NCBI GenBank assembly: GCA_964552055.1
Contig: CAZKFL010000023.1
Location: forward strand, 1 to 32,604
DNA length: 32,604 nt
Reading direction: 5' to 3'
From: VGMD01 sp964552055
GTDB taxonomy: Bacteria > Chlamydiota > Chlamydiia > Chlamydiales > 2-12-FULL-49-11
Below are positions 9,441 to 16,319 of the stretch, piece by piece (position 1 is the stretch's first letter; each line of letters begins with the position of its first letter). The position numbers and the translations under genes were made by a program. Below the pieces are notes generated by a model. It searched no databases. It was not told the origin of the DNA and was given only the letters and a program-made list of their open reading frames with translations.

Positions 9441-10295
9441 ATGACATTTCAAGAAATGGAAGAGATATTTAATAGAGCTTGGCGGCACGCTTTTTCAAGA
9501 AAAAAGTTTATGCTAGTTTTTGCAAGTCTCTTAGCATGTGGTGTTTTAGTTGTTTTTTGTAAGACGCTTTCGGTTGCTGCAGGACCGTGGGTTGTGATGA
9601 GTATGTCTTTTTTGCCGGTATTTTTATGTACAGGTGTGATGCTCGGAACAGGTGTTTTATTAAGTAGGCTCTACTATCACGAAATTAAAGGAAATAATAT
9701 ACAATTTCGAAAGCTTTTAGTCGACTCATTTGAAGTGTTTATGGGTGCTGCTTATTTATCACTACCGATGGCTTTAGGTTATCTCCTTTTGTGGGTTTTA
9801 ATGGGAATCTTTTTTTTATTAAAATCACTACCAATGGTCGGTGAGGGGATCGGTATTTTGCTTTCATTTGGTCCATTTTTGCTCGTTTTAGCCTCTTTAT
9901 TACTGGGGTTTTTTAGTCTTCTTGTTCTGTTTTATGCAACTCCGCATATTGCTTTGAAGAAACAGATGCAATTTCATATTGTTGAGGAAATACTTGATCG
10001 GTTACGAGTAAGCCCTTTTTCAAATATTTTATTACTTGTTGTTGGGGTGAGCCCTTTATTCGTATGCGTAGGCTTTTTGACTGTTGCAGCATTGTTAACA
10101 GGAATTAGTTATGTGACTGCTAAAGCAGTGTTAGGGGTTTCCTTGCAGTGGTTTTTTATTATGATTCCATTTTCTTTGATTATGACCCCGTTTGTTGTTT
10201 TCTTTTTTAATTTTTCTACAGAGAGCTTTGGGCTGTTTTCTAGAAGAGTTCGAAAAGGTAAACTTGCTGAGGAAGAATGCGCATCGCAGTTGTAG
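9441..10295 (+). CDS. Hypothetical polytopic membrane protein
   Basis: 284 residues. After an amphipathic start with basic residues (RAWRHAFSRKK) there are about six long hydrophobic segments, near residues 22-42, 49-78, 96-124, 133-166, 196-222 and 230-255, and then a short basic tail. No catalytic motif is visible and I do not recognise the family. It is the first gene of a five-gene plus-strand unit: its last 19 bases overlap the FAD oxidoreductase, whose ribosome site GAGGAA lies inside it. No strong ribosome site is seen before its own ATG. Confidence 0.75.
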   Translation: MTFQEMEEIFNRAWRHAFSRKKFMLVFASLLACGVLVVFCKTLSVAAGPWVVMSMSFLPVFLCTGVMLGTGVLLSRLYYHEIKGNNIQFRKLLVDSFEVFMGAAYLSLPMALGYLLLWVLMGIFFLLKSLPMVGEGIGILLSFGPFLLVLASLLLGFFSLLVLFYATPHIALKKQMQFHIVEEILDRLRVSPFSNILLLVVGVSPLFVCVGFLTVAALLTGISYVTAKAVLGVSLQWFFIMIPFSLIMTPFVVFFFNFSTESFGLFSRRVRKGKLAEEECASQL

Positions 10296-11167
10296 GGTCA
10301 GGTCTTGCTGGTCTTGGCGCAACTTACTTTCTTCTTAAAAAGGGGTATTCTGTAACTTTATTTGATGAAAGTGGGATTGGTGGAGGCGCTTCTGGCATAC
10401 CGATTGGTCTTTGTCACCCCTATCTCGGAAGGAGCGGAAAGCCATCTAAGTTTTCGCATGAGGCCCTTTTAGTTACTAGGGAATTACTTGACGTTGCCGA
10501 AAAGTTTTCCGGAAAAAAATTAGCTGACAGGGGCGGAATTCTCCGTACAGATTGGATCCCGCTCGAGTGGTATCCCGATTTAGAGCAAGTCGATGCTGGA
10601 ATTTTGATCAAGTCGGGGATGACATTTTTTTTAAAAGAGTATGTTGAGGCTTTGTATGCATCGTTTCAAAGTGTCACTTTAATAAAAAGAAAGATTTCCT
10701 CTGAAGAAGAGCTCTCTGAATATGATAGAATCATTTTTACATGCGGCTCAGGGATGAAAGATTTAGGGTTTTTGCTGCCTATGACCTATGTAAAAGGGCA
10801 GGTTTTAATTGGAACATCTAAGGATTCTCATCAAAATACAATAATGAAAGAAAGGGGGCATCTGTCTCCTATGAGAGATGGGCGCGTGCAACTTGGATCA
10901 ACTTACGAACATCATTATAGTTCCAGAGAGCCGGTTATAGAAATTGCAATAAAAGATCTTTCTAAAAAAATAAATGCGTTTTTTCCAAATAAGGAAGATT
11001 TTGCTTCTCTTGAGTGCAAAGCTGGAATTAGGGCGTGTGTAAAGGATGGGTATTTACCAATAGTGATGAAAGTTAGTGAAAAAGCCTTTGTTTTTACAGG
11101 GCTTGGGTCAAGAGGTCTTCTCTATCATGCATACTATGGACGTCATTTAGTGGATCTGATATCATAA
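10277..11167 (+). CDS. FAD-dependent oxidoreductase of the D-amino-acid-oxidase fold, MnmC C-domain-like
   Basis: 296 residues. The FAD-binding motif GSGLAG is at 7-12, followed by LFDESGIGGGASGIPIGLCH. The ASGxPxGLCHPYLG stretch resembles the block after the dinucleotide motif in the FAD domain of MnmC, which removes the carboxymethyl group from cmnm5(s2)U34 in tRNA. The C-terminal GLGSRGLLYH is the usual closing FAD contact of this fold. The methyltransferase domain of MnmC is absent, so this would be a stand-alone oxidase domain. A glycine-oxidase-like role is the alternative. It overlaps the membrane protein before it and is four bases from the next gene. Confidence 0.75.
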   Translation: MRIAVVGSGLAGLGATYFLLKKGYSVTLFDESGIGGGASGIPIGLCHPYLGRSGKPSKFSHEALLVTRELLDVAEKFSGKKLADRGGILRTDWIPLEWYPDLEQVDAGILIKSGMTFFLKEYVEALYASFQSVTLIKRKISSEEELSEYDRIIFTCGSGMKDLGFLLPMTYVKGQVLIGTSKDSHQNTIMKERGHLSPMRDGRVQLGSTYEHHYSSREPVIEIAIKDLSKKINAFFPNKEDFASLECKAGIRACVKDGYLPIVMKVSEKAFVFTGLGSRGLLYHAYYGRHLVDLIS

Positions 11168-11171
11168 TTTA

Positions 11172-11918
11172 ATGAAATTTTTGTTTTTGGGTACAGGCGC
11201 CTCATCAGGTGTTCCGGTTGTAGGTTGCAGTTGCTCAATTTGTAAAAGTACAGATTTAAGAAATCAGAGATTAAGGTCGTGTGGACTTTTATCGAATGGG
11301 TATAAACAATATCTTATTGATGTTTCTCCGGATATTCGGTTTGTCGCTCTTAAGTATAAAATTACAGAGATAGATGGGGTTTTTTTAACCCATCCTCATG
11401 AAGATCATATTGGTGGAATCAATGACCTAAGACCATTTTCCTACTTAAATCATAATAGGAAAATTCCGCTTGTGTTATCAGAGACTACTAATAATATGTT
11501 GAATATAAGGTTTGACTATCTTGCTGACCGTTTTGAAAAAGGCGTGCTAGAAGGGGAGATGGGACAAATATTTATGGATGATTTGGAAGTAAGGTATTTT
11601 ACCTATAGCCAAGAAGGATTGAAGGTAAATGGATTTCGCTTTGATAAATTTGCTTATGTTACCGATATTAAAGATTATGCAGAAGCAATTTTTGCTGATT
11701 TGGATGGGGTTGAAACGCTTGTTTTAGGCGCAATCAACGAAAAAGATTCGCGTATGCATTTTTCTATTAGCGAAGCATGCGCTTTTAAGGCTAAAATAAA
11801 AAGTGTGAAGGTGTGTTATTTGACGCACCTTTCGCATGATGTAGATTATGAAACGCTTAGCAAAGTGCTCCCAATGGGAATGCAGCTAGCTTATGATGGG
11901 TTGGAAATAAATGTCTGA
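11172..11918 (+). CDS. PhnP-like metallo-beta-lactamase-fold hydrolase
   Basis: 248 residues. The metal motif THPHEDHIGG holds H74, H76, D78 and H79. The N terminus has GTGASSGVPVVGCSC with a GCxCxxC knuckle (C19, C21, C24), typical of PhnP-like phosphodiesterases. A later YVTDIKDY and the LTHLSHDVDY block carry the remaining metal ligands. Such enzymes cleave cyclic phosphodiesters; the real substrate here is unknown because no phosphonate genes are near. The gene lies directly before hflX with an eight-base overlap, a pairing also known from Chlamydia (phnP next to hflX). No ribosome site is evident, so coupling to the gene before it is likely. Confidence 0.88.
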   Translation: MKFLFLGTGASSGVPVVGCSCSICKSTDLRNQRLRSCGLLSNGYKQYLIDVSPDIRFVALKYKITEIDGVFLTHPHEDHIGGINDLRPFSYLNHNRKIPLVLSETTNNMLNIRFDYLADRFEKGVLEGEMGQIFMDDLEVRYFTYSQEGLKVNGFRFDKFAYVTDIKDYAEAIFADLDGVETLVLGAINEKDSRMHFSISEACAFKAKIKSVKVCYLTHLSHDVDYETLSKVLPMGMQLAYDGLEINV

Positions 11919-13248
11919 AATCGAAGAAAATCAGCAAGAGCGGTATGACTTAACCGAAGTAAAAACAGTAGCGCTCGTTGGAGTATTTAAATCCGGCAAG
12001 CCAACTGATTATTGTATGGAATGTTTAGCGGAATTAGAATCTCTTGCTGAAACTTATGGCTTTGAAACTAAGAAGGTTTTTGCCTGTCCGATTAAAGCAT
12101 ATACTGCAGCGACTTACATTGGAAAAGGGAAGGCAGATGAAATTGGCAAATTCATGGAAGCTGAAGGTATTGATGCCGTTATATTTGATGATGAAATTTC
12201 GCCTAATCAGCAGAAGAACTTAGAGGAGATTATAAAAAGGCCGGTTCTTGATAGAACAGAGCTTATCCTTGAAGTATTCGGAGCTAGAGCAGAAACGAAA
12301 GAAGCTATGCTTCAGATTGAGCTTGCAAAAGTTAGATATCAATTGCCCAGGCTAAAAGGGATGTGGACGCATTTGTCTAGGCAAAAGACGGGCGGGGGAG
12401 CAGGTGGGGGTGGTACCGCGTCTTTAAGAGGCGAGGGCGAGAAGCAAATTGAAATTGATAAGCGAATCTTGAAGGACAGGGTTAATATCCTCGAAAAAGA
12501 GATTAAGGAAATTAAATCCCAAAGGGAAGTTGAAAGGAGAGCTCGGATTCGAACAAATACTCCAACATTTGCAATTGTTGGTTATACAAATGCGGGTAAA
12601 TCAACCCTATTAAATGCCCTTACTGGAGCAAGTGTATTAGTAGAAGATAAGTTATTTGCAACCCTTGATCCTACGGCGAGAAAATTTACCCTACCCAATA
12701 AACAAGGTATAGTTCTTGTTGATACTGTTGGGTTTATCCGTAAATTGCCACATACATTGGTTACAGCATTCAGAAGTACATTAGAGGAGGCAGCATTTAC
12801 CGATATTTTATTGCACGTTGTGGATGTTTCGCACTCAGCAGCAATTGATCAAGCACAGACCACTATGAAAGTTTTGGAGGAGATTGGTGTTAAGAATAAG
12901 CCTGTGATAACACTATTTAATAAAGTAGATAAGTGTGAATCAGATGAAGTTATGACAAAGTTACGTCTAATCTATCCAAAAACTGTGCGCATATCTGCAA
13001 CAAATAGAACAGGGTTTGAAGATCTTATTGAAATGATGATTTCTGAAATTGCAAAACTCCGCAAAGTTGTTAAGCTTCGCATTCCGCAAAGTCATTACGC
13101 TTTGACAAGTGAACTGATGAAAGCAGGGCGGGTAATTTTTTCTGATTATGAAGATAATGATGTTTTATTAGAAATTGAGATTCCTGCCGAACTTGACCAT
13201 AAGGTAATTCCCTTTTATGATGAACATACCTCTAGAGGAGAGGCCTAG
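11911..13248 (+). CDS. hflX: GTPase HflX
   Basis: 445 residues, normal length. HflX binds the large ribosomal subunit and splits stalled ribosomes. Seen: the N-terminal HflX domain with YIGKGKADEI near 69-78, the Gly-rich linker TGGGAGGGG and RGEGEKQIEID near 160-182, a charged coiled-coil region at about 183-212, then the GTPase motifs GYTNAGKS (224-231), DTVGF (G3) and NKVD (G4). Base context: TTGGAAATAA precedes the ATG, and the first eight bases overlap the PhnP-like gene. Its last 32 bases overlap radC. Confidence 0.96.
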   Translation: MSEIEENQQERYDLTEVKTVALVGVFKSGKPTDYCMECLAELESLAETYGFETKKVFACPIKAYTAATYIGKGKADEIGKFMEAEGIDAVIFDDEISPNQQKNLEEIIKRPVLDRTELILEVFGARAETKEAMLQIELAKVRYQLPRLKGMWTHLSRQKTGGGAGGGGTASLRGEGEKQIEIDKRILKDRVNILEKEIKEIKSQREVERRARIRTNTPTFAIVGYTNAGKSTLLNALTGASVLVEDKLFATLDPTARKFTLPNKQGIVLVDTVGFIRKLPHTLVTAFRSTLEEAAFTDILLHVVDVSHSAAIDQAQTTMKVLEEIGVKNKPVITLFNKVDKCESDEVMTKLRLIYPKTVRISATNRTGFEDLIEMMISEIAKLRKVVKLRIPQSHYALTSELMKAGRVIFSDYEDNDVLLEIEIPAELDHKVIPFYDEHTSRGEA

Positions 13249-13885
13249 AGAGCGTCTCCTCCAATTTGGTGTGAACTCGCTGAAGGTGTCCGAACTCCTT
13301 GCGATTATTTTGGGGAATGGTACAAAAGGTGCCTCTGCAAGCGCGCTTGGAGAGCAGTTGCTCATGCGATTTGGGCGTCTAGAGGCTCTTGTCGACGCTT
13401 CCATTCCAGAACTCATGCAAATAAAAGGAATTGGGCAAACAAAAGCAATTGAGCTTAAAGCCGCCTTTGGCCTTGCTAAAAGACTTCTTGCTGCAACCGA
13501 TCTTGAAAAAAAATCTATTTCTTCTTCTTCTGAAGCATTTGCCGCTCTTGCGGAACTATTCTTTCGAGAGAAACAAGAGATTTTGGTGATACTTTTGCTA
13601 GACCCTAAACTTCGCCCCATACATAAAGAAGTTATTGGTAGGGGTACGCTTACTGAAGTTCTTCTCCACCCGCGCGAAGTCTTTGCGCCAGCCCTACATC
13701 AAAGAGCTTCTAAGCTTATTTTGGCTCATAACCATCCAAGTGGCGATCACACGCCCTCAAAAGATGATATTAAATGGACAAAGCTTCTTAAAGCCACAGG
13801 AGAAATACTAGGTATCCCTCTTGCAGACCATCTCATCTTTGCGGGAAATACCTACTATTCTTTTCGTGACAATAACCTTCTCTAG
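13217..13885 (+). CDS. radC: RadC-family JAB/MPN+ protein
   Basis: 222 residues. It has a helix-hairpin-helix segment (LMQIKGIGQTKAIELKAAF, 66-84) followed by a JAB domain whose metal motif HNHPSGDHTPSKDD spans 171-184 (H171, H173, D184). Both are as in RadC/YicR. The role is unclear in all bacteria; despite the name it is not a proven repair protein. Two tandem ATG codons (13217 and 13220) are possible starts, both within the end of hflX, with AAGG rather far upstream. It is the last gene of the 9441-13885 unit. Confidence 0.94.
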   Translation: MMNIPLEERPRERLLQFGVNSLKVSELLAIILGNGTKGASASALGEQLLMRFGRLEALVDASIPELMQIKGIGQTKAIELKAAFGLAKRLLAATDLEKKSISSSSEAFAALAELFFREKQEILVILLLDPKLRPIHKEVIGRGTLTEVLLHPREVFAPALHQRASKLILAHNHPSGDHTPSKDDIKWTKLLKATGEILGIPLADHLIFAGNTYYSFRDNNLL

Positions 13886-14069
13886 CCTGAATTTCTCACA
13901 AAAACTAGAAAATTCGGCGCAATCTGTCACCTCATTTTTTTGTAAATTATTGCTCGCTTTATCGATAGAGATAATATTCTCGCAATATTTTCCAAAAATC
14001 TAAGAGACTGAATTCAAAGCAAAGACGCGAAGAAACAAAGGCACAAAGAAAGAAAAGGATTTTTTATCC
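13886..14069. other. Convergent intergenic stretch with a degenerate repeat copy
   Basis: This gap lies between the ends of radC (+) and the small frameshifted gene (-). It is AT-rich and holds a decayed copy of the CGCARAG repeat at 14012-14050. I see no open frame of interest and no strong terminator for radC. Confidence 0.6.
14012..14050 (+). repeat. Degenerate copy of the ATTCAC-(CGCARAG)4 repeat
   Basis: The stretch begins ATTCA and holds four decayed units (AGCAAAG, CGCGAAG, AACAAAG, CACAAAG) spaced eight to nine bases apart. The spacing and lead-in match the copies at 21804-21934 and 32531-32572. Confidence 0.5.
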
Positions 14070-14071
14070 TT
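14055..14071 (-). terminator. Candidate terminator after the small membrane protein gene
   Basis: On the minus strand, AAGGAT and ATCCTT form a six-base stem around a five-base A loop, followed by TTCTTTCTTTG. It begins at the stop codon (14072-14070) of the -1 frame, which supports that frame as the true gene end. The stem is AT-rich, so strength is uncertain. Confidence 0.4.
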
Positions 14072-14252
14072 ATTCGTAGGGTTGGCTTAATCTCGATTGC
14101 ATTTCTGCAATAAGTTGCATGCTAAGTTGGCAGCATCTAACTTGAATGGGCGCTAATACTTTATTTTTCATATAGATAGAGTACATGTGGATTGCTGCTG
14201 TACTTGCAAGTATCGGACAAAGTATTTGATGGTGTTTATAAGCAAAAAAAAA
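14070..14252 (-). other. Continuation of the small membrane protein in the -1 frame
   Basis: From the T9 run (coding strand) at 14252-14244 the -1 frame stays open for about 60 codons to a TAA at 14072-14070. It encodes a second hydrophobic segment (ILCPILASTAAIHMYSIYM) and a helical tail (VRCCQLSMQLIAEMQSRLS). A TAG lies in this frame immediately before the T run, so the switch could only happen at the run. The joined product would be 118 residues with two membrane segments. Confidence 0.5.
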
Positions 14253-14425
14253 CTAACTACAAAAATGTAGTTAGCAATTTTTTTTAATGAATTTATTTTC
14301 GCAATTGTAGAATTCAGCAATTCTAGTTTATGGTTTACCGCTGATAATTGCTGTGAAGTTTCTTCTGTTTCGGATTCAAAGGTTTTTTTCAAGTAGCAGT
14401 AAGTTGAATCCGGTATGGAATCCAT
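14168..14425 (-). CDS. Small membrane protein, zero-frame part of a probable frameshifted gene
   Basis: 86 residues in the zero frame. A polar, coiled-coil-like N-terminal half (SETEETSQQLSAVNHKLELL) is followed by a membrane segment starting near residue 51. The ATG lies four bases after the marC stop on the same strand, so the gene probably belongs to the marC transcript. The coding strand carries nine T in a row inside the membrane segment; a -1 shift there gives a longer and more natural protein (see the adjoining entry). Without a shift the product ends in a Gln/Ser/Thr-rich tail. No ribosome site is clear. No family recognised. Confidence 0.45.
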   Translation of the reverse strand: MDSIPDSTYCYLKKTFESETEETSQQLSAVNHKLELLNSTIAKINSLKKIANYIFVVSFFLLINTIKYFVRYLQVQQQSTCTLSI

Positions 14426-14429
14426 TCTT

Positions 14430-15080
14430 TTACTCAGGAATAATTTGTGTTGCTTGAACAAGTTCTTGTGCGGGTTTCGGAGTAGCGCAGTCAAAATTAA
14501 TTTTGACTTGCTGGATGATTCCAGAGGCAATCATTTGTACAGAGATAAGGCACATGAGAAGACCGCCGAAGCGCTCGAAGGCTATTAATCCTTTTTCTCC
14601 GATAATATTTCTAATGTAAGAGGCTGCTAAGAGAAGAATGAGCGATGGGAACCATGCTAGGAAGATGATCAGTGAAATTTTCCAGGTTACATCAAATTGA
14701 GTGCCATAAAGCATTACTGCTGATATGCTTCCGGGGCCTGCCATTCCTGGTATAGCTATAGGAACAATCATGGGCTCCATAGGAGATGCTACTTGAGCTT
14801 CAGCTGTGTGCTTTGGAAAAACCATTGTAAGGGCAACAATAAAGAGAAGGACTCCTCCGGCAATACCAATAATTCCTTTGGTGATTCCGAGAAAATTCAT
14901 TACGTTTTCCCCAAAAAAACCAAATAGGAATAGTATGCCTAAAGCGATGACCATTTCTCTTATTAAAATAATTTTTTGACGTCTTGGTGTAAATGGCTTT
15001 AAAAGCGCTATATAAAATCCAAGATTACCTAGGATGTTATACACAAGAAAGAGGGAAAATGCAGCTGCAAAAATTGTCAT
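14430..15080 (-). CDS. marC: MarC-family integral membrane protein
   Basis: 216 residues with about six membrane segments, the length and build of the MarC/UPF0056 family. Family stretches are the start FSLFLVYNILGNLGFYIALLK, the GGVLLFIVALTMVF segment, PMIVPIAIPGMAGPGSISAVM and the C-terminal FERFGGLLMCLISVQMIASGI. The function of MarC proteins is not settled; the old link to antibiotic resistance was withdrawn. On the minus strand TATACT lies close upstream of the ATG as a possible -10. The next gene on the strand is the small membrane protein four bases on. Divergent from the gene at 15141. Confidence 0.9.
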   Translation of the reverse strand: MTIFAAAFSLFLVYNILGNLGFYIALLKPFTPRRQKIILIREMVIALGILFLFGFFGENVMNFLGITKGIIGIAGGVLLFIVALTMVFPKHTAEAQVASPMEPMIVPIAIPGMAGPGSISAVMLYGTQFDVTWKISLIIFLAWFPSLILLLAASYIRNIIGEKGLIAFERFGGLLMCLISVQMIASGIIQQVKINFDCATPKPAQELVQATQIIPE

Positions 15081-15140
15081 AGCTTAAGTATAGAAAATTG
15101 ACTCTTTTATTTAAAGCGGATTGTGTAATAAAATGGCAGC

Positions 15141-16127
15141 ATGATAAAAATAGCCGATCGATTTAGACCTTTTTCTCACGCGCCTGGAGCCATGTGCATG
15201 ATTCCGCAAAGTAGCTGGGCTGCTTGCGCTTATCCAACAGAAATTACAGTTTTTTGTGATGAACAAAACTACATATTAAACCTTAGACTCACAGGACCTG
15301 TTGAGGGTTTTACACTACAGCAAGACCTTGAAAGGAATGTTGTTTCTGTTTTTGGACGCGCAAAAGAAGGTTATTTTAATTTTGAAATTTCGCATAGAGA
15401 ATCAATTATTGTAATCACTCTTAAAAGGGGGGATTCGATTCCTTATGAATTTAATGGTAAAAGTGGAGTTCTTAAAAGGAATGATTTTTTAGAAATTCAA
15501 GTAGAGAAGGCTTTTCCTTTAATTCACATAGAAAGACTCTCTCTTGGAATGAATAAAAAACTGGATTGGGACTTAGTTTCTAAAAGAGGTGATCTGAGAG
15601 AAATTCTTCCATCGCTTTTTTTCTTAGGTCAAAAGGTTTCTTCCAGAACTGTTCCCCTCCCTCATCAGGAGCTCTTAACATTTATAAAAAACCATTTTCA
15701 TCACATTCTTCTTCCAAAAAGAATAGTTGAAAAGCGTTTAGGATTAGTTTCAGAAGATATTTTACCGGAGATCTCTTTTTCTGCTATTATTTTTCAAACT
15801 TATAGCTTAATTCGCGCCCTTTTTATCGATGAGACTGAAAATGAGGTGTCGATTCTTCCAAACCTGCCTAAAGAATTTGTTTTTGGTCGTATATTAGGGC
15901 TTAAAACTTCAAAAGCAATCATCGATATTGAATGGTCAAAACGAAAGCTCCATAAAGTGCGAATCACACCTACACAAGACGGTGCTCTTCAGATTAAATG
16001 GCCTCATAATATTAACACGTTTCGTCAAAAAGGGTGCCCGCGAAAAAAAGGTGTAATAAGCTCCTTCAAGGACGAAATTCAACTGACTGCTGGTCAAGTA
16101 ATTTTTCTCGATAGATTTCAAGTGTAG
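15141..16127 (+). CDS. Conserved-looking hypothetical protein with GH95-like C-terminal domain
   Basis: 328 residues, no signal peptide. Residues about 30-135 look like a beta-rich domain. Residues 231-290 (from ETENEVSILPNLPKEF through GLKTSKAIIDIEW to HKVRITP) resemble the C-terminal beta domain of GH95 and GH65-type glycosidases, where a similar LPALP...GLRARGGF...WKDGKL pattern occurs. The catalytic alpha/alpha barrel is missing, so this is not a normal glycosidase. The middle (170-228) is helical. It lies just before glgB, so a role in glycogen handling is possible, but a terminator stands between them. Low certainty on function. Confidence 0.6.
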   Translation: MIKIADRFRPFSHAPGAMCMIPQSSWAACAYPTEITVFCDEQNYILNLRLTGPVEGFTLQQDLERNVVSVFGRAKEGYFNFEISHRESIIVITLKRGDSIPYEFNGKSGVLKRNDFLEIQVEKAFPLIHIERLSLGMNKKLDWDLVSKRGDLREILPSLFFLGQKVSSRTVPLPHQELLTFIKNHFHHILLPKRIVEKRLGLVSEDILPEISFSAIIFQTYSLIRALFIDETENEVSILPNLPKEFVFGRILGLKTSKAIIDIEWSKRKLHKVRITPTQDGALQIKWPHNINTFRQKGCPRKKGVISSFKDEIQLTAGQVIFLDRFQV

Positions 16128-16241
16128 TCTAATTTCCTCACTTATTATCAGTGTGTTGCAAATCTTTTGATATGGCATTCTGCCGCCGAAAAAGCCAAAG
16201 TGATTATCGAATAGTAGTGCAAAAGAGCTTTGATTTAGTTG

Positions 16242-16267
16242 AGCGCAATTAAAATATTGCGCTTTTT
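16242..16267 (+). terminator. Intrinsic terminator after the GH95-like gene
   Basis: Perfect eight-base stem AGCGCAAT (16242-16249) with ATTGCGCT (16256-16263), six-base loop, followed by a run of five T (16263-16267). It separates the gene at 15141 from glgB. Confidence 0.75.
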
Positions 16268-16285
16268 GCAAGGTAAGGGTATGTA

Positions 16286-16307
16286 ACAGATAGATTCAAT
16301 TATCTGT
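16286..16307 (+). promoter_or_regulatory. Inverted repeat in the glgB leader
   Basis: Perfect seven-base inverted repeat ACAGATA / TATCTGT with an eight-base spacer, followed four bases later by a T run that abuts the glgB ATG. It could be an operator or an RNA hairpin over the translation start. glgB has no Shine-Dalgarno sequence here. Confidence 0.4.
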
Positions 16308-16319
16308 GTGTATTTTTTT

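Noticed and set aside
13821..14003. Plus-strand frame of 60 codons at the end of radC
   Set aside because: It starts inside radC in another frame, has low-complexity AT-rich composition and no ribosome site.
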